Below, one piece after another: positions 54,300 to 63,285 of a DNA stretch of 64,000 bases. How positions within the stretch are numbered: the first letter of the stretch is position 1; each line of letters begins with the position of its first letter. Source of the stretch: Flavobacterium ammonificans (GTDB lineage: Bacteria; Bacteroidota; Bacteroidia; Flavobacteriales; Flavobacteriaceae). The notes under the pieces were generated by a model. That model ran no database searches, was not told where the DNA came from, and saw only the letters and a program-made list of their open reading frames with translations. Location of the stretch: NCBI RefSeq assembly GCF_020886115.1, contig NZ_AP025185.1:868001-932000 (forward strand). The letters run 5' to 3'. Made by a program: the position numbers and the translations under genes.

Positions 54300-55841
54300 C
54301 TAATTTTCAGTAATGTTTAGTATTAATCCTGACACTATTGTTAAACTTTGGCCAGAGTTTAGTACGATTGGTAATGAGATATTCAATTCATTTTGCAAGA
54401 ATGTATCTGATAAGTTTCGCGTACTTGAACTAGTGACCCCATTTTGTCCAAATTGAAAAACCTCGGCTTTATATTTTTGTATTAATATATTTCCAAAATC
54501 TGCAATTATCCAATTTCCATACCCACTCCAATCTACCCCAGATGAAATGTATCTAACAAAATTACCTGTCCAATTTATTGTTGGTGGAGTAGACCCAACA
54601 ATAATATTTGTTATAGTCCAAGTTTTACCTGACGGGACTTGGTAAGTACCCTGGCTATTAATTGCAAATACTCTTCCTGAATTTTGAGTTGTTTGACAAA
54701 TATATTTTGTTTTACTATTTTCAATTTCGTTACTTTCTAGTATTCCATTATTATTTAAATCTAAACCAACTTCAATTTTTATTCCGCCGTTAGGACAATC
54801 ATTGCTAGCTAAAGGTACAGTAGTTGTGTTTATTAGTGAATTTTTTCCATTGACTCCAGCTGCACCTTGTGGTCCTACTAAAGCAATACCGCTCCCCCAA
54901 GCCCCACTAGTTTTAGGGCCAAACAACAAATTAGTAGTCGTGTTAATGTAAAAATCACCATTGTTTCCAGTGCTATTTGTCGGGTCTTGATTACCGTTTA
55001 GGATAGTTTTTCCATCTAAGCCATTGGTGCCGTTTGTTCCTGCTATGCCTTGCTGTCCTGTAGCACCTTGTATTCCTTGAGCTCCAGTTGCCCCGCGTAA
55101 TGCTGTTAAAAATTGTGCTTCTGTTCCGGTATTACCAGTATTTAGCCAAATTTGGTAAGCACTTAATCCGTTAGTTCCATTGGTTCCATTAGTCCCTGCA
55201 ATTCCTTGCGGTCCTGCAATTCCTTGTGGGCCAACTAGTGGTACACCACTTCCCCAAATCCCATTTGTTTTTGGTCCAAAAAGACTACTTGAAACAGTAT
55301 TAATATAAAAATCCCCATTGGTTCCAAGGCTAGCAATTGGATTAGTTGTTCCATTTAAGAGAGTTTTACCATCTAATCCGTTGTTTCCAGCAGGGCCTTG
55401 TGTTCCAGCCACTCCTGTATGTGCAGCATAGAGCGCAAACGGAACATAAGTAAAAGGCTGATTGCTAATTTCTATAAAATGAGTTGATTGACCACTTGGA
55501 TCTAGGGATACAATTAAATTTTTAGCAGAACCATCCCAATTGATGGTGCTAAATTGAGTTGCTATTCCAGCTTTTCGTGTACCGGTACCAATGACAACAT
55601 TGACCATTCCAAATTCATCAGTTTGTGTGTTGATGGTTTCTTGATAGTCTAATGAAGAAGAGGCATTAAGAATTTTAAATTCTAAAGTAATGTCTTGATT
55701 TACCAAAGGCAAACGGGAGTTGTCTGCACCTGGCAATTCTTCTGTATTTGGATTTAAAATTACTGCTTGATAGGTAATTCCATTTTGAGCATAGCTCCAA
55801 AATGTAAATAATAAAATAAGGAAGGTGTAGTGTTTTTTCAT
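54300..55841 (-). CDS. Secreted collagen-like repeat protein
   Basis: The protein has 513 residues with a signal peptide ending WSYAQ (about 1-18). An N-terminal beta domain (about 19-140, GITYQAVILNPNTEELPG) is followed by collagen-type G-x-y tracts (about 146-158, 203-224, 250-277, 325-335) with GPQGIAGPQGIAG, GTNGTNGTNG and related runs, broken by GDFYIN...FGPKT segments that occur twice. The end has DUF7151-like text (LDLNNNGILESNEIE) and a C-terminal domain (about 380-513). It is followed by no clear sorting domain. The neighbours are a barrel protein and a T9SS protein, so it is probably exported to the surface. Confidence 0.85.
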   Translation of the reverse strand: MKKHYTFLILLFTFWSYAQNGITYQAVILNPNTEELPGADNSRLPLVNQDITLEFKILNASSSLDYQETINTQTDEFGMVNVVIGTGTRKAGIATQFSTINWDGSAKNLIVSLDPSGQSTHFIEISNQPFTYVPFALYAAHTGVAGTQGPAGNNGLDGKTLLNGTTNPIASLGTNGDFYINTVSSSLFGPKTNGIWGSGVPLVGPQGIAGPQGIAGTNGTNGTNGLSAYQIWLNTGNTGTEAQFLTALRGATGAQGIQGATGQQGIAGTNGTNGLDGKTILNGNQDPTNSTGNNGDFYINTTTNLLFGPKTSGAWGSGIALVGPQGAAGVNGKNSLINTTTVPLASNDCPNGGIKIEVGLDLNNNGILESNEIENSKTKYICQTTQNSGRVFAINSQGTYQVPSGKTWTITNIIVGSTPPTINWTGNFVRYISSGVDWSGYGNWIIADFGNILIQKYKAEVFQFGQNGVTSSSTRNLSDTFLQNELNISLPIVLNSGQSLTIVSGLILNITEN

Positions 55842-55850
55842 TTTGATGTG

Positions 55851-56468
55851 TTATTTAATAACATAGTGTAATCCAAATTGTAATTGATGGGTCGTAAAGG
55901 CTAATTTTTGTGTGGTTGAATTACTTAAATTGATTCCTTTACAATAATCATATCCTAAACTGATGTAACCCGCAGCAGCAAGGTTGTATTTTACCTGTAT
56001 ACCTAATGCTGGAGTTGCTAATAATCCACTGAACTCTTTTTCTTTAGTCAAGTCAAAATAGGTTCCGTTGATGGTCTGCTTACCACTAATGATAGTTCCT
56101 AAGTTCATACCTAAATGAGGCATAATGTCAAAACTACTACGTCTGTCTAATAGAGAGTAGGATAGACGGGATTGAATTCCCAGATATTGTGTATCCCAGC
56201 TATAACTATTACTTGTGTTGCCGCCTACGCAATTGTATTCATTCAGGGATAAGCCTATATGCACATTTATTTTTTCATTAGATAGTGGCTTAGTATAACC
56301 CAATTCATAAAAATTACCTGTTCCATTTTTTAAGTTAGGATTGGTAGCGCCATTGGAATTTTTAAAATCATAAGTAGTAAAATTTTTCCCTGTATAGAAA
56401 TAGACTTCTTGTGCGAAACTATTTTGAGAAATTATATAAAAGCTGATAATTAGAAATAGTTTTTTCAT
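55851..56468 (-). CDS. Outer-membrane beta-barrel protein
   Basis: The protein has 205 residues; the signal peptide ends SFAQ. About eight amphipathic strands end in HQLQFGLHYVIK, as in small outer-membrane barrels; VYFYTGKNFTTYDF near the start is typical of Bacteroidota barrel proteins. It starts inside the stop of the upstream T9SS gene (4-base overlap) and is 9 bases before the collagen-like gene. Its function is unknown; a supporting part of the same surface structure is likely. Confidence 0.72.
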   Translation of the reverse strand: MKKLFLIISFYIISQNSFAQEVYFYTGKNFTTYDFKNSNGATNPNLKNGTGNFYELGYTKPLSNEKINVHIGLSLNEYNCVGGNTSNSYSWDTQYLGIQSRLSYSLLDRRSSFDIMPHLGMNLGTIISGKQTINGTYFDLTKEKEFSGLLATPALGIQVKYNLAAAGYISLGYDYCKGINLSNSTTQKLAFTTHQLQFGLHYVIK

Positions 56469-56953
56469 TTTGATTGTATGATTTGAGTGTAATAATTCAA
56501 TTTATCTGCAGTTAAACGTACTAGATAAGTTGCGGATGGTAGTTGTAGGTTTGTAATAGAAAGTATTTTTTCGTTTGGTTTTTTTGTTTCTTGATATACT
56601 ATTTTACCTGTTATGTCAAATAGTGTAATCTGAATGCTTGTATTTATTAGTTGTGAAAATTGAAAATAGACTGTGTCAAAGAAAGGATTGGGATAAGTTT
56701 TTGTACTTATAATCGAAGCGTCATAGGTTTTAATATAATTGCTCCACAGACTTTGTTGGTATCCTTGCGAAATAGTAAGATTGTTTTTTTGAGAAGTACC
56801 AGTTAAACTCTGCTGCCCTATAGACTGAGATATGTACATTCCATTAGCAATGGTAAAACTATTACCTTGAGCAGTTACCATTTGGCGTTGTAAGTTTTGA
56901 CTATAAAGAGTGCTACCAATTGCTAGAAATACTACTAGTATTGTTTTTTTCAT
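56465..56953 (-). CDS. Small T9SS type A sorting-domain protein
   Basis: The protein has 162 residues: signal peptide (ending STLYSQ, about 1-18), a short middle with SQSIGQQSLTG..., then a type A sorting domain (about 85-162) with TYPNPFFDTVYFQFSQ and the closing YYTQIIQSK. Most of the mature protein is the sorting domain. It begins the three-gene run with the barrel and collagen-like genes and overlaps the next by 4 bases. Confidence 0.88.
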   Translation of the reverse strand: MKKTILVVFLAIGSTLYSQNLQRQMVTAQGNSFTIANGMYISQSIGQQSLTGTSQKNNLTISQGYQQSLWSNYIKTYDASIISTKTYPNPFFDTVYFQFSQLINTSIQITLFDITGKIVYQETKKPNEKILSITNLQLPSATYLVRLTADKLNYYTQIIQSK

Positions 56954-57102
56954 TCGTGTTTTTAGTAAAATTGAAAATGCGGGGACAGTTCGAATTAAAA
57001 ATAGCCTAACTCATTTAAGCATTTCAAAATATCGTTGGAAATCATTTTTTCCACTATTTTTATTAAGTCAATGATTTGATTATTAATATTATATATAAAA
57101 AT

Positions 57103-57128
57103 AAAAACGCCTAATTGAAGGCGTTTTT
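57103..57128 (-). terminator. Terminator of the kelch gene
   Basis: AAAAACGCC (57103-57111) pairs with GGCGTTTTT (57120-57128). Read on the minus strand a T-rich run follows. It lies 21 bases after the stop of the gene at 57149. Confidence 0.85.
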
Positions 57129-57148
57129 TGATGTATTTCTACTATATA

Positions 57149-58507
57149 TTATACTTTTTTAAGCAGTTTTGGGAGTAAAAGTAGGTCTTTAAGTCGTTTG
57201 TCTTCCAAGTTTTTTTGTTCCAACTGTAGTTGGTTCTCTGGTATACCGGTCAATTTAGAAACTTTATTGAGCAAGCCATTAATGGCTTGTTCTCTTCGTT
57301 TAATAACGGCTGAGGTAGTTTGAGGTTGCGCTGGGTTTTCAAAGAGTTCGTTGATTTGGTTCAAAGAGACAAATTCATCTATAGAATCCATTAAGAAATA
57401 CAACAGCTTTTTCTCGTTTTCTTCAAAGTGTTGTATCGGTTTTCTATTGTATAAAAACTGGTCTTTATTGCTGTCATAAACAATTCCTTTGAAAGGTTTT
57501 TGGAATGAAATGATTCTTTTTTTATAGCCTATTACAACTAAACCCAAAAATAGTATTCCAATGAATCCAATTATAAGATAATTATTAAAAGTTGTATTAT
57601 CCTCAACAAAAAAAGGAACTGTTTCAATGTATTTTCCTTTTAAATCAGTGATGGTCGTTTTTTTGAAATAGTATTTATTTTCAGTTGTTGAAAATATACC
57701 GTGAATTGTATCTCCAACTACGTAATGTTGTTTGATCAACTCGTAATTTTTAAATTGATATTTCTTTGCGATCTTATTAGTAAAATCTATTTCAATAATA
57801 TAAGCATCAATTAAATACAGTTTATTTTTAATTTGGATATTTTTTGTAAAGTCGCTTAAGATGGTAGGATTATATTGCCCAACATTTGTCCAAGACATAG
57901 TAGGTAAATGGAGTTTCCAGAGTTTCGCCTCAACGGGTTTGCTTATTAATACGTCCTCATCATCACCTGTATATCCACCAAACACAAATAGATTATTGCC
58001 ATTTCGATAGGTAAATGCATGTGTTCTTCCTTCTGGTTTTGATTTACCAATTGTTTGTATTTGATTCCACTCTCCACTATTTAAATCATACTTGGTAATT
58101 ATATTTTTATAAGTAAATAGCCCATAACCGCCAAAAAGATACATTTCGTTGCCATATGAAAATGGTGCACTTTTATATTGGTTTTTTTGTAAAAAAGAAT
58201 GGTCAATTCGTACTATAGAGTCATTTCTAAATTCTAATACAGGGCCACAACCTTTATGTACTAAGTATGTTTTTGTTCCAATTCCAAAAGGAATATACTC
58301 ACTAATTTTATCAGGATATTCGGTATGCTTGAAAGGAATAAGCTGCTTTCCTTTGTAAACAAGAGAATCGTTGATGATAATAATGGGTTGTTTTGATTTT
58401 GCTTCTTTGAACAATAGCAAATCATCATAGCGTTTCAATTTTTGCCCCTGACTTGTGGTAGCAATCAATAGAGAAAATAGCAGCAGTAGTATATTTTTTT
58501 TGACCAT
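57149..58507 (-). CDS. Kelch-repeat membrane protein with cytoplasmic winged-helix-like domain, copy 1
   Basis: The protein has 452 residues: signal peptide (about 1-21); a periplasmic beta-propeller-like part (about 22-305) with kelch motifs (YLFGGYGLFTYKNIITKYDL, then NLFVFGGYTGDDED); one membrane helix (about 308-327, LIIGFIGILFLGLVVIGY); and a cytoplasmic part of about 125 residues. The last has FEENEKKLLYFLMDS, then FVSLNQINELFEN, then SAVIKRREQAINGLLNKVSKL, in the order of an OmpR-type winged helix with a basic second helix. A membrane one-component regulator is inferred; direct DNA binding is not shown. The copy at 58677 is a close paralogue. The gene ends with its own terminator. Confidence 0.8.
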   Translation of the reverse strand: MVKKNILLLLFSLLIATTSQGQKLKRYDDLLLFKEAKSKQPIIIINDSLVYKGKQLIPFKHTEYPDKISEYIPFGIGTKTYLVHKGCGPVLEFRNDSIVRIDHSFLQKNQYKSAPFSYGNEMYLFGGYGLFTYKNIITKYDLNSGEWNQIQTIGKSKPEGRTHAFTYRNGNNLFVFGGYTGDDEDVLISKPVEAKLWKLHLPTMSWTNVGQYNPTILSDFTKNIQIKNKLYLIDAYIIEIDFTNKIAKKYQFKNYELIKQHYVVGDTIHGIFSTTENKYYFKKTTITDLKGKYIETVPFFVEDNTTFNNYLIIGFIGILFLGLVVIGYKKRIISFQKPFKGIVYDSNKDQFLYNRKPIQHFEENEKKLLYFLMDSIDEFVSLNQINELFENPAQPQTTSAVIKRREQAINGLLNKVSKLTGIPENQLQLEQKNLEDKRLKDLLLLPKLLKKV

Positions 58508-58541
58508 GTTGTGAGGGAAACTTATGAGTATGAAATAAAGT

Positions 58542-58549
58542 CAAATATC
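58542..58549 (-). promoter_or_regulatory. -7-like box of the first kelch gene
   Basis: The minus strand reads GATATTTG, one mismatch from TAnnTTTG, 34 bases before the start at 58507. Weak. Confidence 0.3.
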
Positions 58550-58676
58550 TAATTTAATTGGTAGCTATGTAAAATAAATTACTAGAAAATGCAATTTCCA
58601 CTAATAAAGTAATATTAAAATCCCGCATTTCAAGCAGGTTGTTCTACAGCATTTAAATTTATATTGATAAGAAATT

Positions 58677-60047
58677 TTAATAATTTAACTTTATTTCTTC
58701 AAGTAAATCAGGCAACAACAACACGTCTTTTAAGCGTTTGTCTTCAGCGTTTTTACGTTCTAATAGTAAATCCGATTCAGGAATATCAGTAATCATTGCA
58801 ACTTTTGCAATTAAACTATTTACCGTTAATTCTCTTCTTTTGATTATTGCGGTAACAGTTTCGGTTTGTTTTGAATTTTCAAATAGTTCATTTAATGTGT
58901 TTAACGAAACATATTCGTTAGGGTGTTCTAATAAAAAGTGAAGCACCTTTTTTTCATTCTCTTCGAAGGAAGTTATGGTTTTTTGTTTGAATTCAAATTC
59001 GTTTGTTTTTCTATTGAATATAATTTTAGCACTCGTATTTTTTTTACTTTTTCTTATAAAAAAGAAAATCAAGACAGCACTAACACATAACACAAGCACT
59101 CCCAAAACACCATATTTTTCAATTGGTATTCCACCATAAGGCAAAATAAACGGCTCACTACCTAAATATTTGCCTTTAATATCTTCGATTGCCTTTTTTG
59201 AAAAATAAAGTTTTCTGTTGTTGTTTTCAAAAACACCGTATATAGAATCATTTTTTGCCAACATAGCTTTTGGAACGATATGGTTAGAATAATCGTATTT
59301 TTTAACTGTGTTGTTTTCCAAATCTACTTCTAGAAGAATTTGATGAAATAGATATAATTTGTTTTTTATTTGCACACCATCATATTGGGAAGTAATAAGT
59401 GCGGAATTATACGTACCCATTTTTTTCCAGGTCATTGTTGTTAAATCTAAGTCCCAAACAATTGGTTTGACGTCATTAACCTCTCTAATGTTTTTAGGGT
59501 CGTTTGCAACCCCACCAAAAATATACAAATGATCATTTTTCCTATAACTAACTACTTCACAACATCTTGCTTCAGGAAATTCTTCTCCATAAGTTTGCTC
59601 TTGGTTCCACTCTCCGTTCTTAAAATCATATCGTGTAATGATGTTTTTGTAGGTAAAAAGACCATAACCGCCAAAATAATGAATCTGGTTGTTGTAAACA
59701 AATGGAGTGGTGCCAAACTGGCTATTGTGTAAATAGGAATTGTCTATTCTAACTAAAGAATCATTTCTAAATTCCAATACGGGTCCGCAACCTGAGTGTG
59801 CTAAAAAAGTTTTCTTACCAATATTTAATGCAAGATATTCGTTTAATTTACCTGGAAAAGAGGTTGATTTTAATTGAAATCGTTTCCCATTTTTATAAAA
59901 AAGGGAATCGTTAATGAATATAATAGTTTTTTGTGTTTTGGCTTCAATAAACAAAGAAATACGATCATTGTAATTCCAAGTTTGCCCATAATTATTGAGT
60001 GAAAATAGTAAAGCAATAAGTAAAAATTGGATTTGTTTCGTTCTCAT
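58677..60047 (-). CDS. Kelch-repeat membrane protein with cytoplasmic winged-helix-like domain, copy 2
   Basis: The protein has 456 residues with the same layout as the gene at 57149: signal peptide (ending NNYGQ), kelch repeats (HYFGGYGLFTYKNIITRYDF, LYIFGGVANDPKN), one membrane helix (about 309-332) and a cytoplasmic domain with FEENEKKVLHFLLEHPNEY, SLNTLNELFEN and TAIIKRRELTVNSLIAKVA. Blocks such as GCGPVLEFRNDSxVRID are nearly identical in both copies, while other parts differ, so the duplication is old. It lies 169 bases upstream of copy 1; the gap has no hairpin. Confidence 0.8.
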   Translation of the reverse strand: MRTKQIQFLLIALLFSLNNYGQTWNYNDRISLFIEAKTQKTIIFINDSLFYKNGKRFQLKSTSFPGKLNEYLALNIGKKTFLAHSGCGPVLEFRNDSLVRIDNSYLHNSQFGTTPFVYNNQIHYFGGYGLFTYKNIITRYDFKNGEWNQEQTYGEEFPEARCCEVVSYRKNDHLYIFGGVANDPKNIREVNDVKPIVWDLDLTTMTWKKMGTYNSALITSQYDGVQIKNKLYLFHQILLEVDLENNTVKKYDYSNHIVPKAMLAKNDSIYGVFENNNRKLYFSKKAIEDIKGKYLGSEPFILPYGGIPIEKYGVLGVLVLCVSAVLIFFFIRKSKKNTSAKIIFNRKTNEFEFKQKTITSFEENEKKVLHFLLEHPNEYVSLNTLNELFENSKQTETVTAIIKRRELTVNSLIAKVAMITDIPESDLLLERKNAEDKRLKDVLLLPDLLEEIKLNY

Positions 60048-60298
60048 TTTTTTGGGGATAAAAAATTAATGTAGGAAATGTAGCAATAATTACTTTATTA
60101 ATTATAATAAATCAAAAGAAAGTATGGTTTCTAGTATTTTCATTATAGCTATTTGGCTGTTAATCAATTGAAACATCAACTTTAGAGACTAACTTCATTT
60201 TTTAAATTAGTCTGCAAATTAGTGGTCAAACTTATTTGTACTTTAATAAAGTGAAGCATCTTACTTTTAAAATCATAAATGCCTTATATGGTTCAAAT

Positions 60299-60390
60299 TT
60301 TTTAATTTGTCTGTGAATCATTGGCTGGATTGCTTCGTCGTTCCTTCTAGCAATCACTTCGTGCCTTGGTGCCTTCGTGGCATAAAACAA
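60299..60390. repeat. Remnants of dispersed repeats in a 405-base gap
   Basis: The gap 60048-60452 has no gene. Its first two thirds are AT-rich. Around 60330-60385 there are phrases (ttgcttcgtcgttcc, cttcgtgccttggtgccttcgtggc) of a kind found repeated between genes in other Bacteroidota. Only one copy of each is in this window. The terminator of nuoN takes the end of the gap. Confidence 0.35.
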
Positions 60391-60427
60391 TAATAAAAAA
60401 ACCCGCCAAAATCACTCTTGACGGGTT
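60391..60427 (-). terminator. Terminator of the nuo run
   Basis: AACCCGCCAA (60400-60409) pairs with TTGACGGGTT (60418-60427), with one G-U pair. Read on the minus strand a run of T (60391-60399) follows. It lies 26 bases past the nuoN stop. Confidence 0.85.
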
Positions 60428-60452
60428 ATACTATATAATGTAAATGGATTTA

Positions 60453-61820
60453 TCACAATAAGTTTAATACTAATGATGGGAACATTCCAATAATGATATT
60501 CAAAGCAATAGCGGTAAAAGCCACAGCATAGATTAAGAATGGTTTTCCTGTGCGTTCTTCGTTAGATTCTTTGGTGTACATGGCCAAGATCAATTTGAAA
60601 TAATAACCCACACTAATAATCGAGTTGATTACAGCCACAATTACTAAGGCAATAAATCCATTTTCGATGGTTTGAGAGAACAAAACCAATTTAGCAAAGA
60701 ATCCCGCGAAAATTGGAATACCTGCCATAGAAAGCAAAGAAGCCGTTAAAATAGCTGCTAAAAAGGGATGTGTTTTTCCTAATCCGTGGAAGTTAGTAAT
60801 GTCTTCGTTGTGTTGGTTTTTGCAAACGTATAAAATCACACTAAAAGCAGCAATTCCTGAAAGCGCATATGCAGTGGTATAATACAATAAACTACTTGCC
60901 GAAGTCGATAAACTCAATAAGGTCATCAACATAAAACCAGCATGTGAGATTCCTGAGAAAGCCAACATACGCTTTACATTGGTTTGTTTCAATGCCATAA
61001 TATTTCCTACCGTCATAGAAGCCATAGAAACGGCTACGATAACCATTTTATAGGCTTCAGAGATATCAGCGTTCATAACAGACAATAATTTGTATAGGGT
61101 AGCCATAGCAACTACTTTAGCTAAGGTACTCAACAAGGCTGTTGTTAATGCTGGAGAACCTTCGTAAACATCTGGCGCCCAGAAATGGAATGGTACGGCA
61201 GCAATTTTGAAAAACATACCTACGGTCAACAATGCAATTCCAATTGGAAACCATATTGGCAATTCAGCTGATTGTGATAATTCACTTATTTCAGTTACGT
61301 CAAAACTTCCCATGGCTCCATATACCAAGCAAATCCCGAACAATAAGATCCCTGAAGCGAAAGATCCCATCAAGAAATACTTCATTCCGGCTTCGTTACT
61401 TTTTAAATTTAATCGGTCGCTGGCTGCCAAAACATATAAAGAAATAGACAATACTTCGATACCTAAGAAAAACATCGCCAAGTTGCCAAAAGAAACCATG
61501 GCTACAGCTCCCGATAATAAAAATACCTTGATAGCAATGTAATCCGAGATTTTGTTTTGATGATTTTCATAAAAATTATGTCCTAATGCCACTAAGAAAA
61601 TTGTCAGTACAATGAACAGAGAAGAAAATGTAGTAGAGAATTTACTCACCACAATCATATTTCCATAGTAAGATTCTGTTGAACCAAATTCTGAGATATT
61701 CAATCCCAATACCGCTAACAAACCAATGATGGTAACCGGTACAATTGCTTTTCTTTGATTTAGAATTTCAAATATAAGGCATAAAACGCCTAATCCTATT
61801 ATTGCTATTAATGTATTCAT
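60453..61820 (-). CDS. nuoN: NADH-quinone oxidoreductase subunit N
   Basis: Antiporter-like proton-pumping subunit in the membrane arm of complex I. The protein has 455 residues with about 14 helices. Family motifs: FFLGIEVLSISLYVLAA, FKIAAVPFHFWAPDVYEGSPA with the key lysine, and RMLAFSGISHAGFML. It begins 13 bases after nuoM ends and is the last gene of the run, followed by a terminator. Confidence 0.96.
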   Translation of the reverse strand: MNTLIAIIGLGVLCLIFEILNQRKAIVPVTIIGLLAVLGLNISEFGSTESYYGNMIVVSKFSTTFSSLFIVLTIFLVALGHNFYENHQNKISDYIAIKVFLLSGAVAMVSFGNLAMFFLGIEVLSISLYVLAASDRLNLKSNEAGMKYFLMGSFASGILLFGICLVYGAMGSFDVTEISELSQSAELPIWFPIGIALLTVGMFFKIAAVPFHFWAPDVYEGSPALTTALLSTLAKVVAMATLYKLLSVMNADISEAYKMVIVAVSMASMTVGNIMALKQTNVKRMLAFSGISHAGFMLMTLLSLSTSASSLLYYTTAYALSGIAAFSVILYVCKNQHNEDITNFHGLGKTHPFLAAILTASLLSMAGIPIFAGFFAKLVLFSQTIENGFIALVIVAVINSIISVGYYFKLILAMYTKESNEERTGKPFLIYAVAFTAIALNIIIGMFPSLVLNLL

Positions 61821-61833
61821 TTTTGTAGTGGAC

Positions 61834-63276
61834 TTATTTGATTCTATTAATTTGATTTACAATTTCTTCAATGCTTGGTGCAATTAACTCTACGATTGGT
61901 TTTGGATACAATCCAAAGAAGAACAATACTGAAATAATTACTACCAAAACAATTCCTTCATTTGCCGTAACATCTGCAAAGGGTTTAGCATTGGTTTCGC
62001 CTAACATAACCGATTGGAACATTTTAAGCATATAATAAGCTCCCAAAATAATTGTTGTTCCACCTACAATGGCAAACCCCATATTAACTTGAGACAAACT
62101 ATATAAAACGGTAAACTCTCCCACAAAGTTAAATGTTCCTGGCAAAGCTACTGAAGCCAGCACAAGGATTAAAAACAAAGAAGTGAATTTTGGTGCTTGT
62201 GAACGAATTCCCCCCATATCTGTAATAGCTCTGGTGTCATAACGTCTAAAAATGATTTCAGCTGCAAAAAATAAACCTACTACCACGAAACCGTGAGCAA
62301 TCATTTGTAATACGGCACCACTCATTCCGTCAGTGGTCAAAGTATAAGCTCCCGCAGCAATTAAACCAACGTGAGCCAAAGAAGAATAGGCCAATAATTT
62401 TTTTAGATCCTTTTGTTTTAATGCTACAATGGAACCGTAAACCACACCTGCTATTCCTAAAACTAACATAATAGTAACGTGAGCTTTGGCAGCAAAAGGG
62501 ACAATAGGCAACTGCCAACGAATTACGCTATACAATCCCATTTTCAACATAATACCAGACAAAAGCATCGTTCCAACTGTTGGTGCTTTTTGGTACACAC
62601 TAGCCTGCCAAGTATGGAAAGGAATGATTGGAATTTTAATGGCATACACCAAGAAGAAAGCTGCAAAAAGCCAAATTTGTTCTGTTCCGTTTAAATTTAA
62701 TTGGTATAAATCTTCAATTAATAAACTTCCCGCTTTTTGATACAAATACACAAATCCTATTAGCATGAACAACGAACCTGCTAAAGTGTAGATGAAGAAT
62801 TTCACTACTGCTTTTTTACGTTCTTCGGCATCTCCATTCCCCCAAACTAAGGCAATAAAATAAATTGGTAACAAAGCCAATTCCCAGAAGATATAGTACA
62901 ACAATCCGTCAGCGGCTAAGAATGTTCCCGCCATAGCAAATGCCATAAATAGAATCAAGGCATAAAATGTTTTGGCATTTTTCACTTCGGTTCCAAATGA
63001 TGAAAAGATAATTATCGGCGTTAAAGCTGTGGTTAACAAAAGCATAGATAAAGCTAATCCATCTGCTTGTAAAGCAAAAGAAATATTCGGTTTTGCAATC
63101 CATTGTGTAAAGAAACCGATATTTTCACCTAGATTGTAGTGATTTAATAAAAGGATAGAAGCGCCTAAGGAAACTAATCCAAAAAGCAAGGCGATTTTAG
63201 ATGCAAATTTGTCACCAACCATATAGGTTGCTAAAGCACCAATTAAAAGAATAATTAATATTAGAGATACGTTCAT
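61834..63276 (-). CDS. nuoM: NADH-quinone oxidoreductase subunit M
   Basis: Second antiporter-like subunit of complex I. The protein has 480 residues. Motifs: YYIFWELALLPIYFI with the conserved glutamate, AIKIPIIPFHTWQASVYQKAPTVGTMLL with the proton-path lysine, and LKKLLAYSSLAHVGLIAAG. It begins 9 bases after nuoL ends. Confidence 0.96.
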   Translation of the reverse strand: MNVSLILIILLIGALATYMVGDKFASKIALLFGLVSLGASILLLNHYNLGENIGFFTQWIAKPNISFALQADGLALSMLLLTTALTPIIIFSSFGTEVKNAKTFYALILFMAFAMAGTFLAADGLLYYIFWELALLPIYFIALVWGNGDAEERKKAVVKFFIYTLAGSLFMLIGFVYLYQKAGSLLIEDLYQLNLNGTEQIWLFAAFFLVYAIKIPIIPFHTWQASVYQKAPTVGTMLLSGIMLKMGLYSVIRWQLPIVPFAAKAHVTIMLVLGIAGVVYGSIVALKQKDLKKLLAYSSLAHVGLIAAGAYTLTTDGMSGAVLQMIAHGFVVVGLFFAAEIIFRRYDTRAITDMGGIRSQAPKFTSLFLILVLASVALPGTFNFVGEFTVLYSLSQVNMGFAIVGGTTIILGAYYMLKMFQSVMLGETNAKPFADVTANEGIVLVVIISVLFFFGLYPKPIVELIAPSIEEIVNQINRIK

Positions 63277-63285
63277 AGTAATGTA

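Noticed and set aside
54300-55841. Collagen-like tracts as a phage tail fibre or prophage sign
   Set aside because: No phage genes are nearby; a signal peptide and T9SS neighbours point to a surface protein.
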